Source: Erythroxylum novogranatense (taxonomy: Eukaryota; Streptophyta; Magnoliopsida; Malpighiales; Erythroxylaceae). Taken from it: a DNA stretch of 64,000 bases. This document shows positions 44,736 to 57,323 of this stretch, piece by piece. Position 1 is the first letter of the stretch; each line of letters opens with the position of its first letter. Location: assembly GCA_029891385.1 (NCBI GenBank), contig CM057228.1:55343783-55407782 (forward strand), read 5' to 3'. Under the pieces are notes generated by a model, which saw only the letters and a program-made list of their open reading frames with translations, ran no database searches and was not told where the DNA came from. A program made the translations under genes and the position numbers.

Positions 44736-45119
44736 CTATATCAATTCAAATAAATCACACATTACTAATCATGTCAAATTCAATAATCAATAGCAATTTC
44801 GATAAATACTATACATGTTATGACTTTCCCGATTCAATTCCCGAATTTCTCAATTGGATCATTCTCACTCTATTTCATAACAATTCCAAATACCAAATTT
44901 CAATTCCATACTCTAAGGTCACATTCCAATTAAAATTGCATACACTTATTCGTTTTTCATCTGATTCCGAGAATCATCGAATTCAATCCCAAATTTCCAT
45001 CTTATAAACACTAAATTTCATTTCATCTAAATCGCAATTCCTTGCCTCAGAATTCAATTAGTCCATAGCCAATTCATTAAGAATAAACCCTTTTAAAACA
45101 AGCAATTCACCCTCGAAAA

Positions 45120-45415
45120 TTCAGGCGTCCTCGTCGCGACGCATGGTCGCTCGCCGCGGCGAGTCTCCTGCCTTCGCCCCGACCACGCTTCCTTTCTCTC
45201 CCGCGATGTAAGCACATCCGCTCGCCGCGACGTGCGCCTAGGTCTCGTCGCGGCGTGCGATAGAAAATTTTCGCCATGTATCAACATCCTCGTCGCTGCG
45301 TCTGTCGATTTCAGCTCGTCGCGGCGCACAATTTATTTATTTATTTATTCGTCGCGACGTGCACTCTGGAAAGACTCGCCGCGGCGTGTTCATCACACGT
45401 CGCGACGTGCGAACC
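45120..45415 (-). repeat. CpG block, LARD-2 3' LTR
   Basis: Alternating palindromes CGTCGCGACG and CGCCGCGGCG spaced 20-50 bp, with an (ATTT)n microsatellite near 45330. The right LTR copy is at about 51480-51775. Confidence 0.78.
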
Positions 45416-45775
45416 CAAAAAATCGTCCGAAACCCAGAAATTTCTCAGATTTTCTGATAACAATCTATCCGATTCACTTCAAATCACTCCCAATCAACTT
45501 AGTATACTACACTCAACTCATTTCTATCCTCGATCCATCATTTAAACCATCTTTTATCAAAAACCCAAATCAAAACCAACGAAAACCCTATCATCGCAAC
45601 TTTCCAAATTTCTAACCAATTTCTTACTCAAATCAATGATCAAATGAAACGATTTAAGGCATAAACACATAGAAACTTACTTGATTCACGCTAGAAACTT
45701 TCAAAAATCTTCCAAGAACTCCAAATCACCATATGCTCACCCACGACCGTCGATGGTGAGAAATGAACATTTAAA

Positions 45776-45797
45776 CTTATATATATATATATATAAG
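45776..45797 (-). promoter_or_regulatory. LTR TATA box, LARD-2 3' LTR
   Basis: A TATATA run followed on the minus strand by AAGTTTAAATG; the counterpart is at about 52134-52152. Confidence 0.55.
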
Positions 45798-46388
45798 CTT
45801 TAAAGGCTGGTTTGGCAATTTAGTTGCCACAAGTCCAAACTTAGAGTCTATCGTCTAATTCTTATTCTATTTTTCTCCCATTTCGCAATAACCATAACTA
45901 ATAAATCCTGAAATTATAATCTCAATTGTTTCATATCAATTGTCAATCAATCTCGGACCCGAATCAATTTAATGGACTACTAAGCCAATCTTTGGTCGGG
46001 ATCCATTACTCTAAAAATCTCGGAAAAGTTCCATAAATTCACAAAATTAGCAAATACCCATTCCTATACTCATATTCCACTTTCCGTTCCTCTAAATTCC
46101 ATTTCATTCCAATTCCATATTCAAAACCTAATTTATACACTTATTACTAAATTTCCAATTTTCACAACTAATTCTCATCTGTACAATTATAACCAATTTC
46201 AGATACACAATCAATTCGGGAATTGTCATACATGTATGTACATATATATATATACTTGTGCAGTCAATTATCTGTTACCGATATCTATAAAAACAATAAT
46301 GCATGCACAATGTCACATTTGCCTGTACCCAATTCTAACCCGATCCAAATTACTGACAAACCCGTCACTTCGGTAACGGGATGTTACA

Positions 46389-49300
46389 ATTCTCCCCTCC
46401 TTATAAAAATTTCGTCCTCGAAATTTCATGTACGATTTGTCAAGATGATAGAGGAGTCTTTACGATCATTTCTGATTTCCACTTATTTCCCTATACGCAT
46501 ACGCATAATTTCTGCCAAATCTTTCTTAACTCTACATTGCCTTTTACTCACAATTCATCACTTCCAATATTGATAACACATGTTTCGGATCCTAACAATA
46601 TTTTCTAATTCAGTCTTTGTAACACTTTGGATCCGAATCATCTTTTAGGATTTTAGACGAACTTGCCAAATTTAATCACACTACAATCACTTACTTACCT
46701 CTTTTTCCTTTCTCAAACTTTATACTATTTTAACGATTTCTTTTCGATTACTCATAATTCTTTATATCCACCACCAATAATATACATATCCGATCATATC
46801 AATATTTCCTATTTCTTTCTATATAGTACTTTACGAACCCATTTCATCTTTTAGATTGCTACTGACTTGCCAATCCATAAATCGATTCACAACACGGTCA
46901 CATCAAGGCCACTAATAACGAATTTAATTTCCCTTTTTCCTATGATATCAATCAATACATAGATTGGCCGAGGTGACACATTTAGAAATATATCATGTAT
47001 CACTTATCATATTGCATCTCTCCAATGCCAATTACTACTCTCGTAAGGTTTCAATAATCTTGATAATCATCGATCTGATTCATTCTCATCAATTTGAATT
47101 TTGTTATCACCAATTTAACAATCTATATTTTTACAATCACTCTGATCCATACATCAATCTCATAACCCTATGGATTCCAGCAACATATTAGTTTCACATT
47201 TAACATCAGCAACCAGTCCTGTAGGTCAGACCTACACTCAATGTCACACTCTACTTCCTATTACTCTTCTAATACCCTCTTATTATTATTCCTTGAATTT
47301 TTTTTTCACTAACGGTTCCCTTAATGGATTTTACTCATACTTCTTAATCCATTCACATTACTCATTTTCTTTATAGCTAAACTATTCACAATTTCTCAAT
47401 ACGGTCCACTATTCAAGATTCTCAATTCGGATTTTTGCCATGCTTTCAATACACACCTGCACATTTGACTTGGAATTCCAATCGCTAATACGTTCTTTTT
47501 GCGCTTTACTAACTCGACAGTTTACCCTCATTCTTACATTAGGTATCATAATCTTATCGCCTCACTACTTGTTTCAATAACGAAATTCAAACACTCAAAT
47601 GCATAGTCATTTTCCATTCACTCATATAACTTAATCATTATTGCCTTATAAACGATATACATCCAAAACAATTTCATGCGAATAGAATCTCCAAACTTTA
47701 CAACACTTTCTAATACACTAAAATTATCAAGTTATCAAATACCAATACTGCCCATCAGATTATACTGATCTCCATACACATAGAATCTCTTTACTCTATT
47801 TCAATAGATCGCATTTTAATCTTTACGATTCATTTCCTATTATAACACCTCAAAATTTAAAATAACACGATCAATACTCGAATTGAAAATTTCTCCAAGT
47901 GTCTCTTTTTACAATCATTAGTCATACAATTCACACATTTTTCCTCGAACATTATCATCAGGGACTAAGATCAGAAAACATTTAACAATTTATGGACATA
48001 TCTAGTATACAATCATACACTCCACACACTTTTAGGATTGATTGTATATTGGAAAAATAACTCCAAATTCCTTATGTACCTGTCCTTTACAATTTCACAT
48101 TTATCAATACCTCTATTTACATTTTAATCTCCCAATACCATGTTCGAATAATAATTCATCCATTACTTATTCAATCAAGATCAAATTCACTCTTATAAAA
48201 CTTGCATACTATACAATTTCCTCAACTATGCCAATTTATCTTCTTCACTATTCAAATGTATTCTATCGATCATCGATGATCACAATCCACTATCCACTTT
48301 AAACTCAATCTACACATTTCACTCTTCAATAATATAATGAACTCCTTACACCTATGATCAATTTGCATAACTTTTTACATATCATACATCTCCAATGAGG
48401 AACAATTTTCTCATAACTTAGTCAATTTCATCAAATGTATTTCGACACACGTTCCTTTACACTAGATTCTCCACATATTGCGATTTATTCACTATCATGT
48501 CAAACTGGGTTAATAATACCATTATCAAATCCACTTTATCCTTTACAATATTCACACAAAATATACCAGCATCGGTATTCGCCTCAAATCACAACTAATA
48601 TCTTTTTACTGTTCAATAATCCTATTACACAATCGAAGTCTTTACATTATCGTAACACATACCTTCTTAATAACTTATTCTATCTTTTACACTCCCAATA
48701 ACGACTTTTCATTCATTTCAGATTTATCTCCAATTTGTCCTTTCATTGCTAAACTTTTCAATTCTCATCATCCAATCGAAATCCAATTCAGGAAATTCTT
48801 CTTTCAATTCCTAATCATCAACAAATCGTCATATTTCTTATCGATTATTCTCAATACCTTAGGAAATCAATTTTGACTATTCACGCTATCCGTGAAGATC
48901 AATCTATGCCATAATCCACATAACCGAGCATCCTTTTAATACCGTTCATTAAGATACATACCATTTAACATTATCACATCAATTTACTAATTAGTCACCT
49001 CCGCTAAAGACAACTCAATCTCATTTGATTTTTAACCACATTTTCCTTTTACTCCTATCCTCGATCATGAGGATATTACTATACTAAGATCCTAATTACA
49101 ATCTCAATTCATTCCCAAATAATCACTATAAACACTTTCAATTCTTACTCTAACTCACATGTGGTGGTTATTCACTAACGCACTAATTGATTTCCGATAT
49201 CCTTCCCATTATCGGTGTGCATTCATGAAAGCAAATCTATTGACCTTAACAACTGTTCAACTTTTCCATCTATCAATATCATTTTCTTACCTTTTGATCT

Positions 49301-49840
49301 TTTCATTATTTCATTTTACGCAATCACACTCAAATCTATATCATAGCAATCATAACTCCCATCACGCTTTCGCTGCGCAACTCTGATCATAAAACATTTT
49401 ATTCCCATTCACTTTACTTATACACTTTCAATCTTACCATCTTTACCATATCCCGATATTTCCTTTATCAATCCACAACTACACATATACATTTTCACAG
49501 CTACTTCACATTCACAGATTGTTCCTATATCACTCTAGTGTCGTATTTCATAATACGCCCATCAGTATCAATACACTAATTCTCCAATTATCATATCGTA
49601 CCATATACTTGTTCTTATTCCTTGATTTCCACAACTTCCATTTATCACATTTTCCATATCATCTTTTCCTAACTATTTCTAATCACTTAAACCACTAGTA
49701 CAGGCTCATGTATGAGACTCATATGCTAGACTGGGGATCAGTCGTCACTGTCTGTCGAGACATGACTTATACGCATGCACTTTGACACATTTTCTCGTAA
49801 TGCCCATGTAAGATTGTACTTACGGGCTCGATACCACATA
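46389..49840 (-). other. LARD-2 interior, 3.45 kb without coding capacity
   Basis: Starts (left) with the purine tract and a block whose minus strand reads TTTCGAGGACGAAATTTTTA, shared with LARD-1, and ends (right) with the primer site. The plus strand is strongly depleted in G over the whole stretch. The longest frames are short, low-complexity and unconvincing. No gag, RT or integrase motif is visible on either strand. Confidence 0.85.
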
Positions 49841-50517
49841 TGTAGCACCCACTCCCGACAAGACCCAACCCGACATCTACAAGTGATATCCGAGCCGTGC
49901 CCCGCGAGGGTCGTCGATTAAAACACTCAATACCTTTTAAATCTCGTTATAACATTTTCTCCTTTTTAAAAGCAGTTGAGTGCGGAAAGCGATAATCAAT
50001 CGCCCGATTTAATATGAAAACATTTTCAAATATGAACAATTGGTCATTAACTAGCACTCAATAGTGCTCGATCATCATGTACATATAGAAATGTATGACC
50101 CAACTGGGCCCAATGCCATTTCTAAACATTTCGAGAATACAATACAATGACACATAAACAAATGGGGCCCACTTAATAAACTCACTACACTAATGCAGAT
50201 GTGACGACACTGATCCCGACCCTGACCTTCACTTGAATCCTGCAAACATACTCCCGTTTTACTAACGGGGTACTCTTCAATTCCTGAAAAATAGATGCAA
50301 TGTTGGGTGAGTTTGCGAACTTAATGAGAAACCATCATCGATGGTTCACCCAACTCATGCATTCATAATCATATACATATAATACACAGTAGCATTTACA
50401 GTAATATCACATGCAATTTCCTTATTCACATCTCTCAGTCATTTGCAGTCAATTTACATTTTCAATCAGTCATACACATATGCAATGTACATGTGACACT
50501 TTCATTTTCTTTTCGTT

Positions 50518-50748
50518 GTTGTGACCGTGCGCCTGAAATCATTTACGTTGAGCCAGTGGCTCTGAAATCGTTGGGCATGATATGCCCTGTGGTGAGCCTG
50601 AGGCTCTCTCAATCGTTGGACCTAAGGTCCTGTGCGTTGAGCTTAAAGCTCTCATATACGTTGGGCGGGATCTGCCCTGATAAGCCCAGTGACGGGCACA
50701 GTGCATTGAGCCTGTGGCTCTGCATACGTTGGTACCACCGGTCACAAC
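50518..50748 (-). other. Hairpin-array domain, LARD-2 5' LTR (best preserved)
   Basis: Closed by GTTGTGACCG (50518-50527) and CGGTCACAAC (50739-50748). Eight hairpins: GAGCCAGTGGCTC (50550), GGGCATGATATGCCC (50573), GAGCCTGAGGCTC (50594), GGACCTAAGGTCC (50618), GAGCTTAAAGCTC (50639), GGGCGGGATCTGCCC (50662), GCCCAGTGACGGGC (50684) and GAGCCTGTGGCTC (50708). Confidence 0.8.
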
Positions 50749-51032
50749 TACCATTATCTGATCATTCAGTGATGCATGAATGCATGTGTCACTTCCCAAT
50801 TTCAGTCATTTGATTCCAATCATTTTCGCTAATGCATTTACAATTTAATTCATTCATGCATTCATACATATTTACTCATCTTTGCACTTCAATATCATAA
50901 TCAAATATTTGAACACCCGTGGTCCGAAATCAATCAAATCAATCACACATCTATCCATCGCGCTTCCTCATGGCAATCAATGCATATAATTAATAAACAC
51001 ATAAAAGGTGAGAAACCAACTAGGTTACTCAC

Positions 51033-51098
51033 CTGCGCTTCCGAGCTACCGCCTGGAAGTCTCAATACTGTCCGTGGAATGTCGATCCATCGGAACCT
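51033..51098 (-). other. Predicted 66 nt leader micro-exon, LARD-2 5' LTR
   Basis: Same boundaries as 44670-44735; this is the copy that would be transcribed as leader. Confidence 0.5.
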
Positions 51099-52754
51099 CT
51101 ATATCAATTCAAATAAATCACACATTACCAATCATGCCAAATTCAATAATCAATAGCAATTTCGATAAATACTATACATGTTATGACTTTCCCGATTCAA
51201 TTCCCGAATTTCTCAATTGGATCATTTTCACTCTATTTCATAACAATTCCAAATACCAAATTTCAATTCCATACTCTAAGGTCACATTCCAATTAAAATT
51301 GCATACACTTATTTGTTTTTCATCTGATTCCGAGAATCATCGAATTCAATCCCAAATTTCCATCTTATAAACACTAAATTTCATTTCATCTAAATCGCAA
51401 TTCCTTGCCTCAGAATTCAATTAGTCCATAGCCAATTCATTAAGAATAAACCCTTTTAAAACAAGCATTCACCTCAAAATTGAGCGTCCTCGCCATGACG
51501 CATAATGGTCGCCGCCAAGGCGAAGTCTCCTGCCTTCGCCGCTACCACGCTTCCTTTCTCTCCCGCGACGTAACCACATCCGCTCGCCATGACGTGCGCT
51601 TAGGTCTCGTCGCGGCGGCGATGAAAATTGCTTCGCCGCGCAAGCATAACATCCTCGTCGCGGCGTAAATCGATTTCAGCTCGTCGCGGTGCACAATTTA
51701 TTTATTTATTTATTAAATCATGACGTGCACTCTGGAAAGGCTCGCCATGGCGTGTTCATCTGCGTCGCGACGTGCGAACCCGAAAATCGTCCAAACTCGA
51801 AATTTCTCAGATTTTACGATAACAATCTATCCGATTCACTTCAAATCACTCCCGATCAACAGTATACTACACTCGACTCATTTCTAGCCTCGATCCATCA
51901 TTTAAACCATCTTTATCAAAACCCAAATCAAAACCAACGAAAACCCTATCATCGCAACTTTCCAAATTTCTAACCAATTTCTTACTCAAATCAATGATCA
52001 AATGAAACGATTTAAGGCATAAACACATAGAAACTTACTTTATTCACGCTAGAAACTTTGAAAAATCTTCCAAGAACTCCAAATCGCCAGATGCTTACCC
52101 ACGACCGTCGATGGTGAGAAATGAACATTTAAACTTATATATATATATATAAGCTTTAAAGGTTGGTTTGGCAATTTAGTTGCCACAAGTCCAAACTTAG
52201 AGTCTATCAGTCTAATTCTTATTCTATTTTTCTCCCCATTTCGCAATAACCATAACTAATAAATCCTGAAATTATAATCTCAATTGTTTCATATCAATTG
52301 TCAATCAATCTCGAACCCGGAATCAATTTAATCAGTCACTAAGCCAATCTTCCGGTCCGGATCCATTACTCTAAAAATCCCAGAAAAGTTCCCATAAATT
52401 CACAAAATTAGCAAATACCCATTCCTATACTCATATTCCACTTTCCATTCCTCTAAATTCCATTTCATTCCAATTCCATATTCAAAACCTAATTTATACA
52501 CTTATTACTAAATTTCCAATTTTCACAACTAATTCTCATCTGTACAATTATAACCAATTTCAGATACACAATCAATTCGGGAATTGTCATACATGTATGT
52601 ACATATATATATATACTTGTGCAGTCAATTATCTGTTACCGATATCTATAAAAACAATAATGCATACACAATGTCACATTTGCCTGTACCCAATTCTAAC
52701 CCGATCCAAATTACTGACATACCCGTCACTCCGGTAACGGGATGTTACAAAAAA

Positions 52755-55456
52755 TGATGAGGCAAAACGAATCAAAAACAAAAGCGAAAGCAAATAATAA
52801 AGCGAAAGCAGACACAGCGAAGCACAAACGAAAACAAAAAGCGAATCGAACATGAAACTAATATGAATCGAGTCAAAGGAAAGACGCGAAACATAAGGCG
52901 AACTCAAGTTCGAAAGAACGGAAGACAAAGCAATCAAACGAATATGACTCAAACGGATACGAATACGAAGAGGAAACAGAAAGTGAAGCACAAAATGCGG
53001 GAAACGAAATCGGAAAGCGAATAAACAAACGGATCAAAGCAAACGAAAGCGAATCAAAGACGAATTTCCGACATTCGAAGCATGAATCTTAGAAAAGCGA
53101 TCGCGTTGGAAACCCTAAGACATTCCAAAATCGGTATAATTTTTTTTCTTTCTTTTTCTTTTCCTTTTCTTGTTTTTCAATCCTTTTCTCATCTTATTCA
53201 TCTTTAATCAAAACTCATACTAATCAAAACCATATAGTTTTCCCTTTCTAGGAAACTATTCCTCATGCAAATCTCAATTCTTAAACATTTTCTTATACAT
53301 TCATATAAAACCCAAAACTCATTTTTATACCAATTTTTATCAAAAAGTCGGCAGAATAACGGCTGCATTTGTAAAAACTCAAAACCTGCAAATCTTAAAC
53401 AAACACTTCTAAAATTCCTAAACAATAACACAATCATCAATATCCACCGGACTCTCCGTCCGGGATCTCAGCATAAACAAACGTAATCCTATCCATAACT
53501 TAATCCAATACATATGTCCAGAATTCATAATACATTCTCAAAAGGAATACACAACACACTTTAATGGCATTGCAAGCCATTTACAATTCCCAAAACCCTA
53601 ATCCAGAATACAAAATACACAACAAATCGAAATGTCTCAGCAATCACTTAGCTAAACACATATAACATATGAACACATAAAAACGGAAACCTTCATTTGC
53701 TTTCACCCGATCTTCTTCTCATCACCTGTGGATGGGAATGAAGGGGGGGTGAGCTTATGCTAAATGGATAATATATTTATAAATTGAATGATAAGCAAAA
53801 CAATCGCAAATCTTTTTGCCATTTCTTTCAAAAGTTCCTCAATAGAAAAATTTTCAAATTTCTTATTTCTCAATCTTTTTAAAACATTGCTAAAATAATT
53901 TCAATAATATCACTGCTAAAAATCCACAAAGAGCTTATTTCTAAAAAATTTCTCACATTTTTCACTTTTCATAAACAAAATCAAAATCGTGTAAATCTTC
54001 ATTTCTTTTAATTTCTTAAACATCGTTCAATTCATGCAATGCATCACACTTATAAACAAAACAAAACACATAACACATCAAATGGTGCGGTTCGATTCGA
54101 AGCGAGCGTCGCACATTCCGTATAGCGATCCTGTGCATCCGTGAACGGAACGTACTGCACCTTCCCGCATAGCGGTCCGGTGTAGCCGTGACTATGGGAG
54201 TCCAAGATTGGAACTCCAATGCCTCTAGCGGCAGCCGGGAGAAGGCTTTAAAAATAGACAAGTGCGCACTCATCCCACTTATGGGACCTGACCAAACCCA
54301 CATAACACATAATTCGAAACCGAAAAATTTGGATTGCCCGAAGGCACTTTTTGAAAATCTTGATTTTCATATTTTCATATCACATCGTGTCATAAATGAC
54401 ACATTCACATATCCACATGAATTCATATAACAAATCTAATGCAATTCACATCATCAATTTAATCATATATCAATCAAATTCAGATCAATGTATGAAACAA
54501 TTTCTTTAAATCATAATTCAAACTTATTCAAAATTCACAAAGCATATTTTTTTCAAATTATTCATATAATTCAAAACCATGAATTTCATAAACCTTGCAT
54601 TTTCTACAAATCATTTCTAAAATAAGGAATTTAATCCTTCGAAATCATAATTTCAAACATTTATATAAACATTAATTTATCAAAAATTTGCTTCTTAAAT
54701 TTTCAAAAACGCATGCTTAGCTTAAAATTTAATAAATAAATATACTACCCACCTCAAATCAATGCTAGAAGCTTGTCCTTAGCTTCAATTTGACCATTGC
54801 TTCTTTCTTTCATCCAATTGAAATTTCCCTAAATCAAATTAACCCAAATTCAACTTCATAAATGACATAATCCTCAAATTGAACTTAGGAAACACTAATT
54901 CCACATATAATCAAGCCATCTAAATCACAAATTTGCAAAACCCCCAATTAACAAAATTAACCTAAACCAATTTACCCAAATTCAATATCATAAATCACAA
55001 ATTCTTCAAAATTGGTATCACATTTCACCAATCCATAAGATTTTCCATGATTCTAAGCCAATAATTTCCAAAAACCCTAATCACAATATTAGGCATAAGC
55101 CCTAATTAATTTCCATCCAAAATTAAACATAACCTACGGCATAAACATCAAAATTGACATCATAAATCACATACCCATATCATTTCCAAGGTTTCTAAAC
55201 CAAGATCTCACTAAAATTTTAAAGATTGAAAACATCTCCTACCTTAAACTCTTCATCAAATTTCGGATTTATTGGCTCATGTTGGAGCTCTTGAGCTCCT
55301 CCCTCTTTTCCCCCTTGAAGCAACTCGAAAAATGCCTTTTGAAACCCATGGAAAATCGAAACCTAACCTCTCCTCTTGTTCTCCACCGTCGCATCCCTCT
55401 TTCTCTCTTATTTCTCTTCTTTCTTTTGTTCTATTTTCTATCAAATTCGTGGGTGG
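52755..55456 (-). repeat. LARD-1-family LTR, main part
   Basis: Reverse-complement match to much of the LARD-1 LTR: GCGAAAGC tract (52770-53090), the AACGCGATTC block (53100), a GTCC-rich block (53440), the hairpin/CACCCC region (53740) and the GC-richer block (54080-54340). It is older and more diverged than LARD-1. It is cut at 55457 by a copia LTR; the LTR start is not in the window. Confidence 0.82.
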
Positions 55457-57323
55457 TGTAGGAAAATCCCGGTGTGTGCATCACATGCACACGGTGCGGA
55501 AAACAAATTTTTTTATTCCGAGACCTTCCCAAAAGCCAGGATCCATGTGTCTATATAACAAACTCAAACCATAACGACCAAAGGAGACCGTCTCTAATGG
55601 TATCCACGCAGAGATCGGAGAACCTAACCGGGGCAAACCCTTTGACCCAGAAATAGCTAGAACAATTTAAAGACTGCTAGATCTTACCTTTGTTCTTGGA
55701 GAGCTATGGAGAAACGATGAAGGGAAGCTTGGAGAGGAGAAAATGAAGCTTGAAGATGAGATGATCGTTAGCTTAAGAAGAAGAACTCTTTCTTCTTTTA
55801 AAACCTAAGCCTTTGATTGTTCAAGAACCATCTACCAAAACCCACGATCACTGCTCTTCTCTTATCTTCATTTTTCCTTTTGTCTTTAACCATTAAATGC
55901 ATTAAAAGCTAATGGTGGAGGTCCATCCACGTTAGCCTTTATATATATATATATATATATATAAAGTTAAAAGGATAAAACTCTCCTTTGGCTTCCACGT
56001 AAATACATACATATATATATATATTAATTCTTTAATTAATTAATAATATATATATATGTATATAAATGCTGAAGTGGTCCAGTCACACTAGGGTCGGTCC
56101 TACCGGCCTACCGGGTTCCGGTATGGAAAAACCACCAGAAACCTTTTTCAGCAATATCGATGTCACGATCTCATCGGGACATATCTCGATCTCATCGGGA
56201 TCCATTTAATCCTATTGCTCTCCATATATTGGATCTCTGTCCAAAACTATTTTATGAATTCTCCGAATCACTCTTATGCGTGTGACCCATTAGGTTCCTG
56301 GTTATGTTGGCCACTTAGATTAACACTTAATCCAAGCAAGTCATGAGCGGTATCTAGCAACACATCATGACCCCCAATTGACCGGAAAGTAATTGGTTTG
56401 ACGAATGAACATATATTCATCATGAACCATATCATGAACCTTTCCATAGACAATTACTGTACAATTCGTCCTTTCACCATGCTATACCCCACTTGGTTAT
56501 GAGTATGGGCAAAGTGTCAACTCTTACTAGAATGACTACGTCAGATCTAGTCCAAGTGATATCAGTTCTCGTCTTGGGACTCATTACTTTATATGTCACT
56601 GAAGACACTCTTCATGACATATTAACTCCGGCCAGAGATTTCCAAGTAATGACCCTGACAAGAGGCCATAGGTATCATCTTCTGCTATCACAGAAGTGGT
56701 GAATCCTTTATTGGCTACTCAATTACCTTCGAATACCTCAAGCTGTACCCAATCACCACCCTATGAGTGACCTGTGTAAGGCAACAAGGAATGGAGTCAA
56801 AGCGTAATCAAGTATCAAGATATCCTTGAGTACCTCAAGTCTAAGGATACTTGCACCATTGCTATGATGAGATTATCACTGACATTAGAATAGGACATCC
56901 ATGTGATGATCTCATAGCAGGTCATCCAATGCACTTACTACCTCTTATAAGCATTCACATCTCAACCCTAAACATCTCATATTTACAGTTTCTGAGATCC
57001 ACTGCTTGATCAACTCAAGGGGTTTGAGATGTGCTAGTCTCTCGGATTCCGATGTCGGTTTGATAATCCTATGACTAGGGATAATTTAGATACTGACATA
57101 ATTGCACATGATAGGAATCTCAGTAATGTGATCACATCACAATTTCCTTCATGCTATGTCATATATCATGGACTTCATTAATTTGCTTATTGATCAATAT
57201 CAGTTCATAAATAATGAACATCAAATTAATGAAATATGCCTTTCTTTATTTATTCATAAAATATGTACACAACTTTGTACAAAACGCGCTAAAGGTGATT
57301 GCCTTTAGGGCACTACTCTAACA
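55457..57323 (-). repeat. Copia 3' LTR, minus strand (1.87 kb)
   Basis: On the minus strand it begins TGTTAGAGTAGTGCCC (57323) and ends GGGATTTTCCTACA (55457). It is preceded on that strand by the purine-rich CAAGTGGGAGAT. It contains AT-dinucleotide runs at 55940-55963 and 56005-56060. Confidence 0.8.
55940..56060. repeat. AT microsatellites in the copia LTR
   Basis: A (TA)12-like run at 55940-55963 and broken AT runs at 56005-56060. Confidence 0.85.

Larger units (their letters stand above)
43475..46388 (-). repeat. 3' LTR of LARD-2
   Basis: 2914 bp. On the minus strand: TATA (45776-45797), donor AA-GTAAGT (45671-45680), CpG block (45120-45415), micro-exon (44670-44735), hairpin-array domain (44153-44382), twin hairpins (43945-43995), acceptor TTTTTCAG (to 43925). 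Confidence 0.93.
43475..52749 (-). mobile_element. LARD-2: non-coding LTR retroelement, minus strand
   Basis: 9275 bp with LTRs of 2914 and 2909 bp around a 3452 bp non-coding interior, and target duplication AAAAA (43470-43474 and 52750-52754). On the minus strand the LTR starts TGTAACATCCCGTTACC, like Tekay-1, and ends GGGGTGCTACA. The primer site TGGTATCGAGCC is at 49825-49836 and the purine tract GGAGGGGAGAAT at 46389-46400. Long LTRs and a ~3.5 kb empty interior fit the LARD class closely. It is likely mobilised by a Tekay-type coding partner with matching ends, as inference. The sense strand is C-poor. Confidence 0.92.
49841..52749 (-). repeat. 5' LTR of LARD-2
   Basis: 2909 bp copy of 43475-46388, with the hairpin-array domain at 50518-50748, micro-exon 51033-51098, CpG block 51480-51775, donor at 52031-52038 and TATA near 52140. 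Differences from the other LTR cluster at CAG/CTG/CCG, so the insertion is probably young. Confidence 0.93.

Noticed and set aside
45093..45615. Frames through the CpG block of LARD-2 (Arg/Ser/Ala-rich)
   Set aside because: Produced by palindromic CGTCGCGACG words; not kept in the other LTR copy.
46964..49386. Several 60-90 residue frames in the LARD-2 interior
   Set aside because: They arise from G-poor sequence with few stops on one strand; compositions are Ile/Tyr/His/Ser-rich with no motif, and they are antisense to the element.
43475..52749. LARD-2 as an ordinary gypsy element with decayed gag-pol
   Set aside because: No gag, protease, RT or integrase motif is readable on either strand of the 3.45 kb interior, while Tekay-1 and Tekay-2 motifs are plain despite damage.
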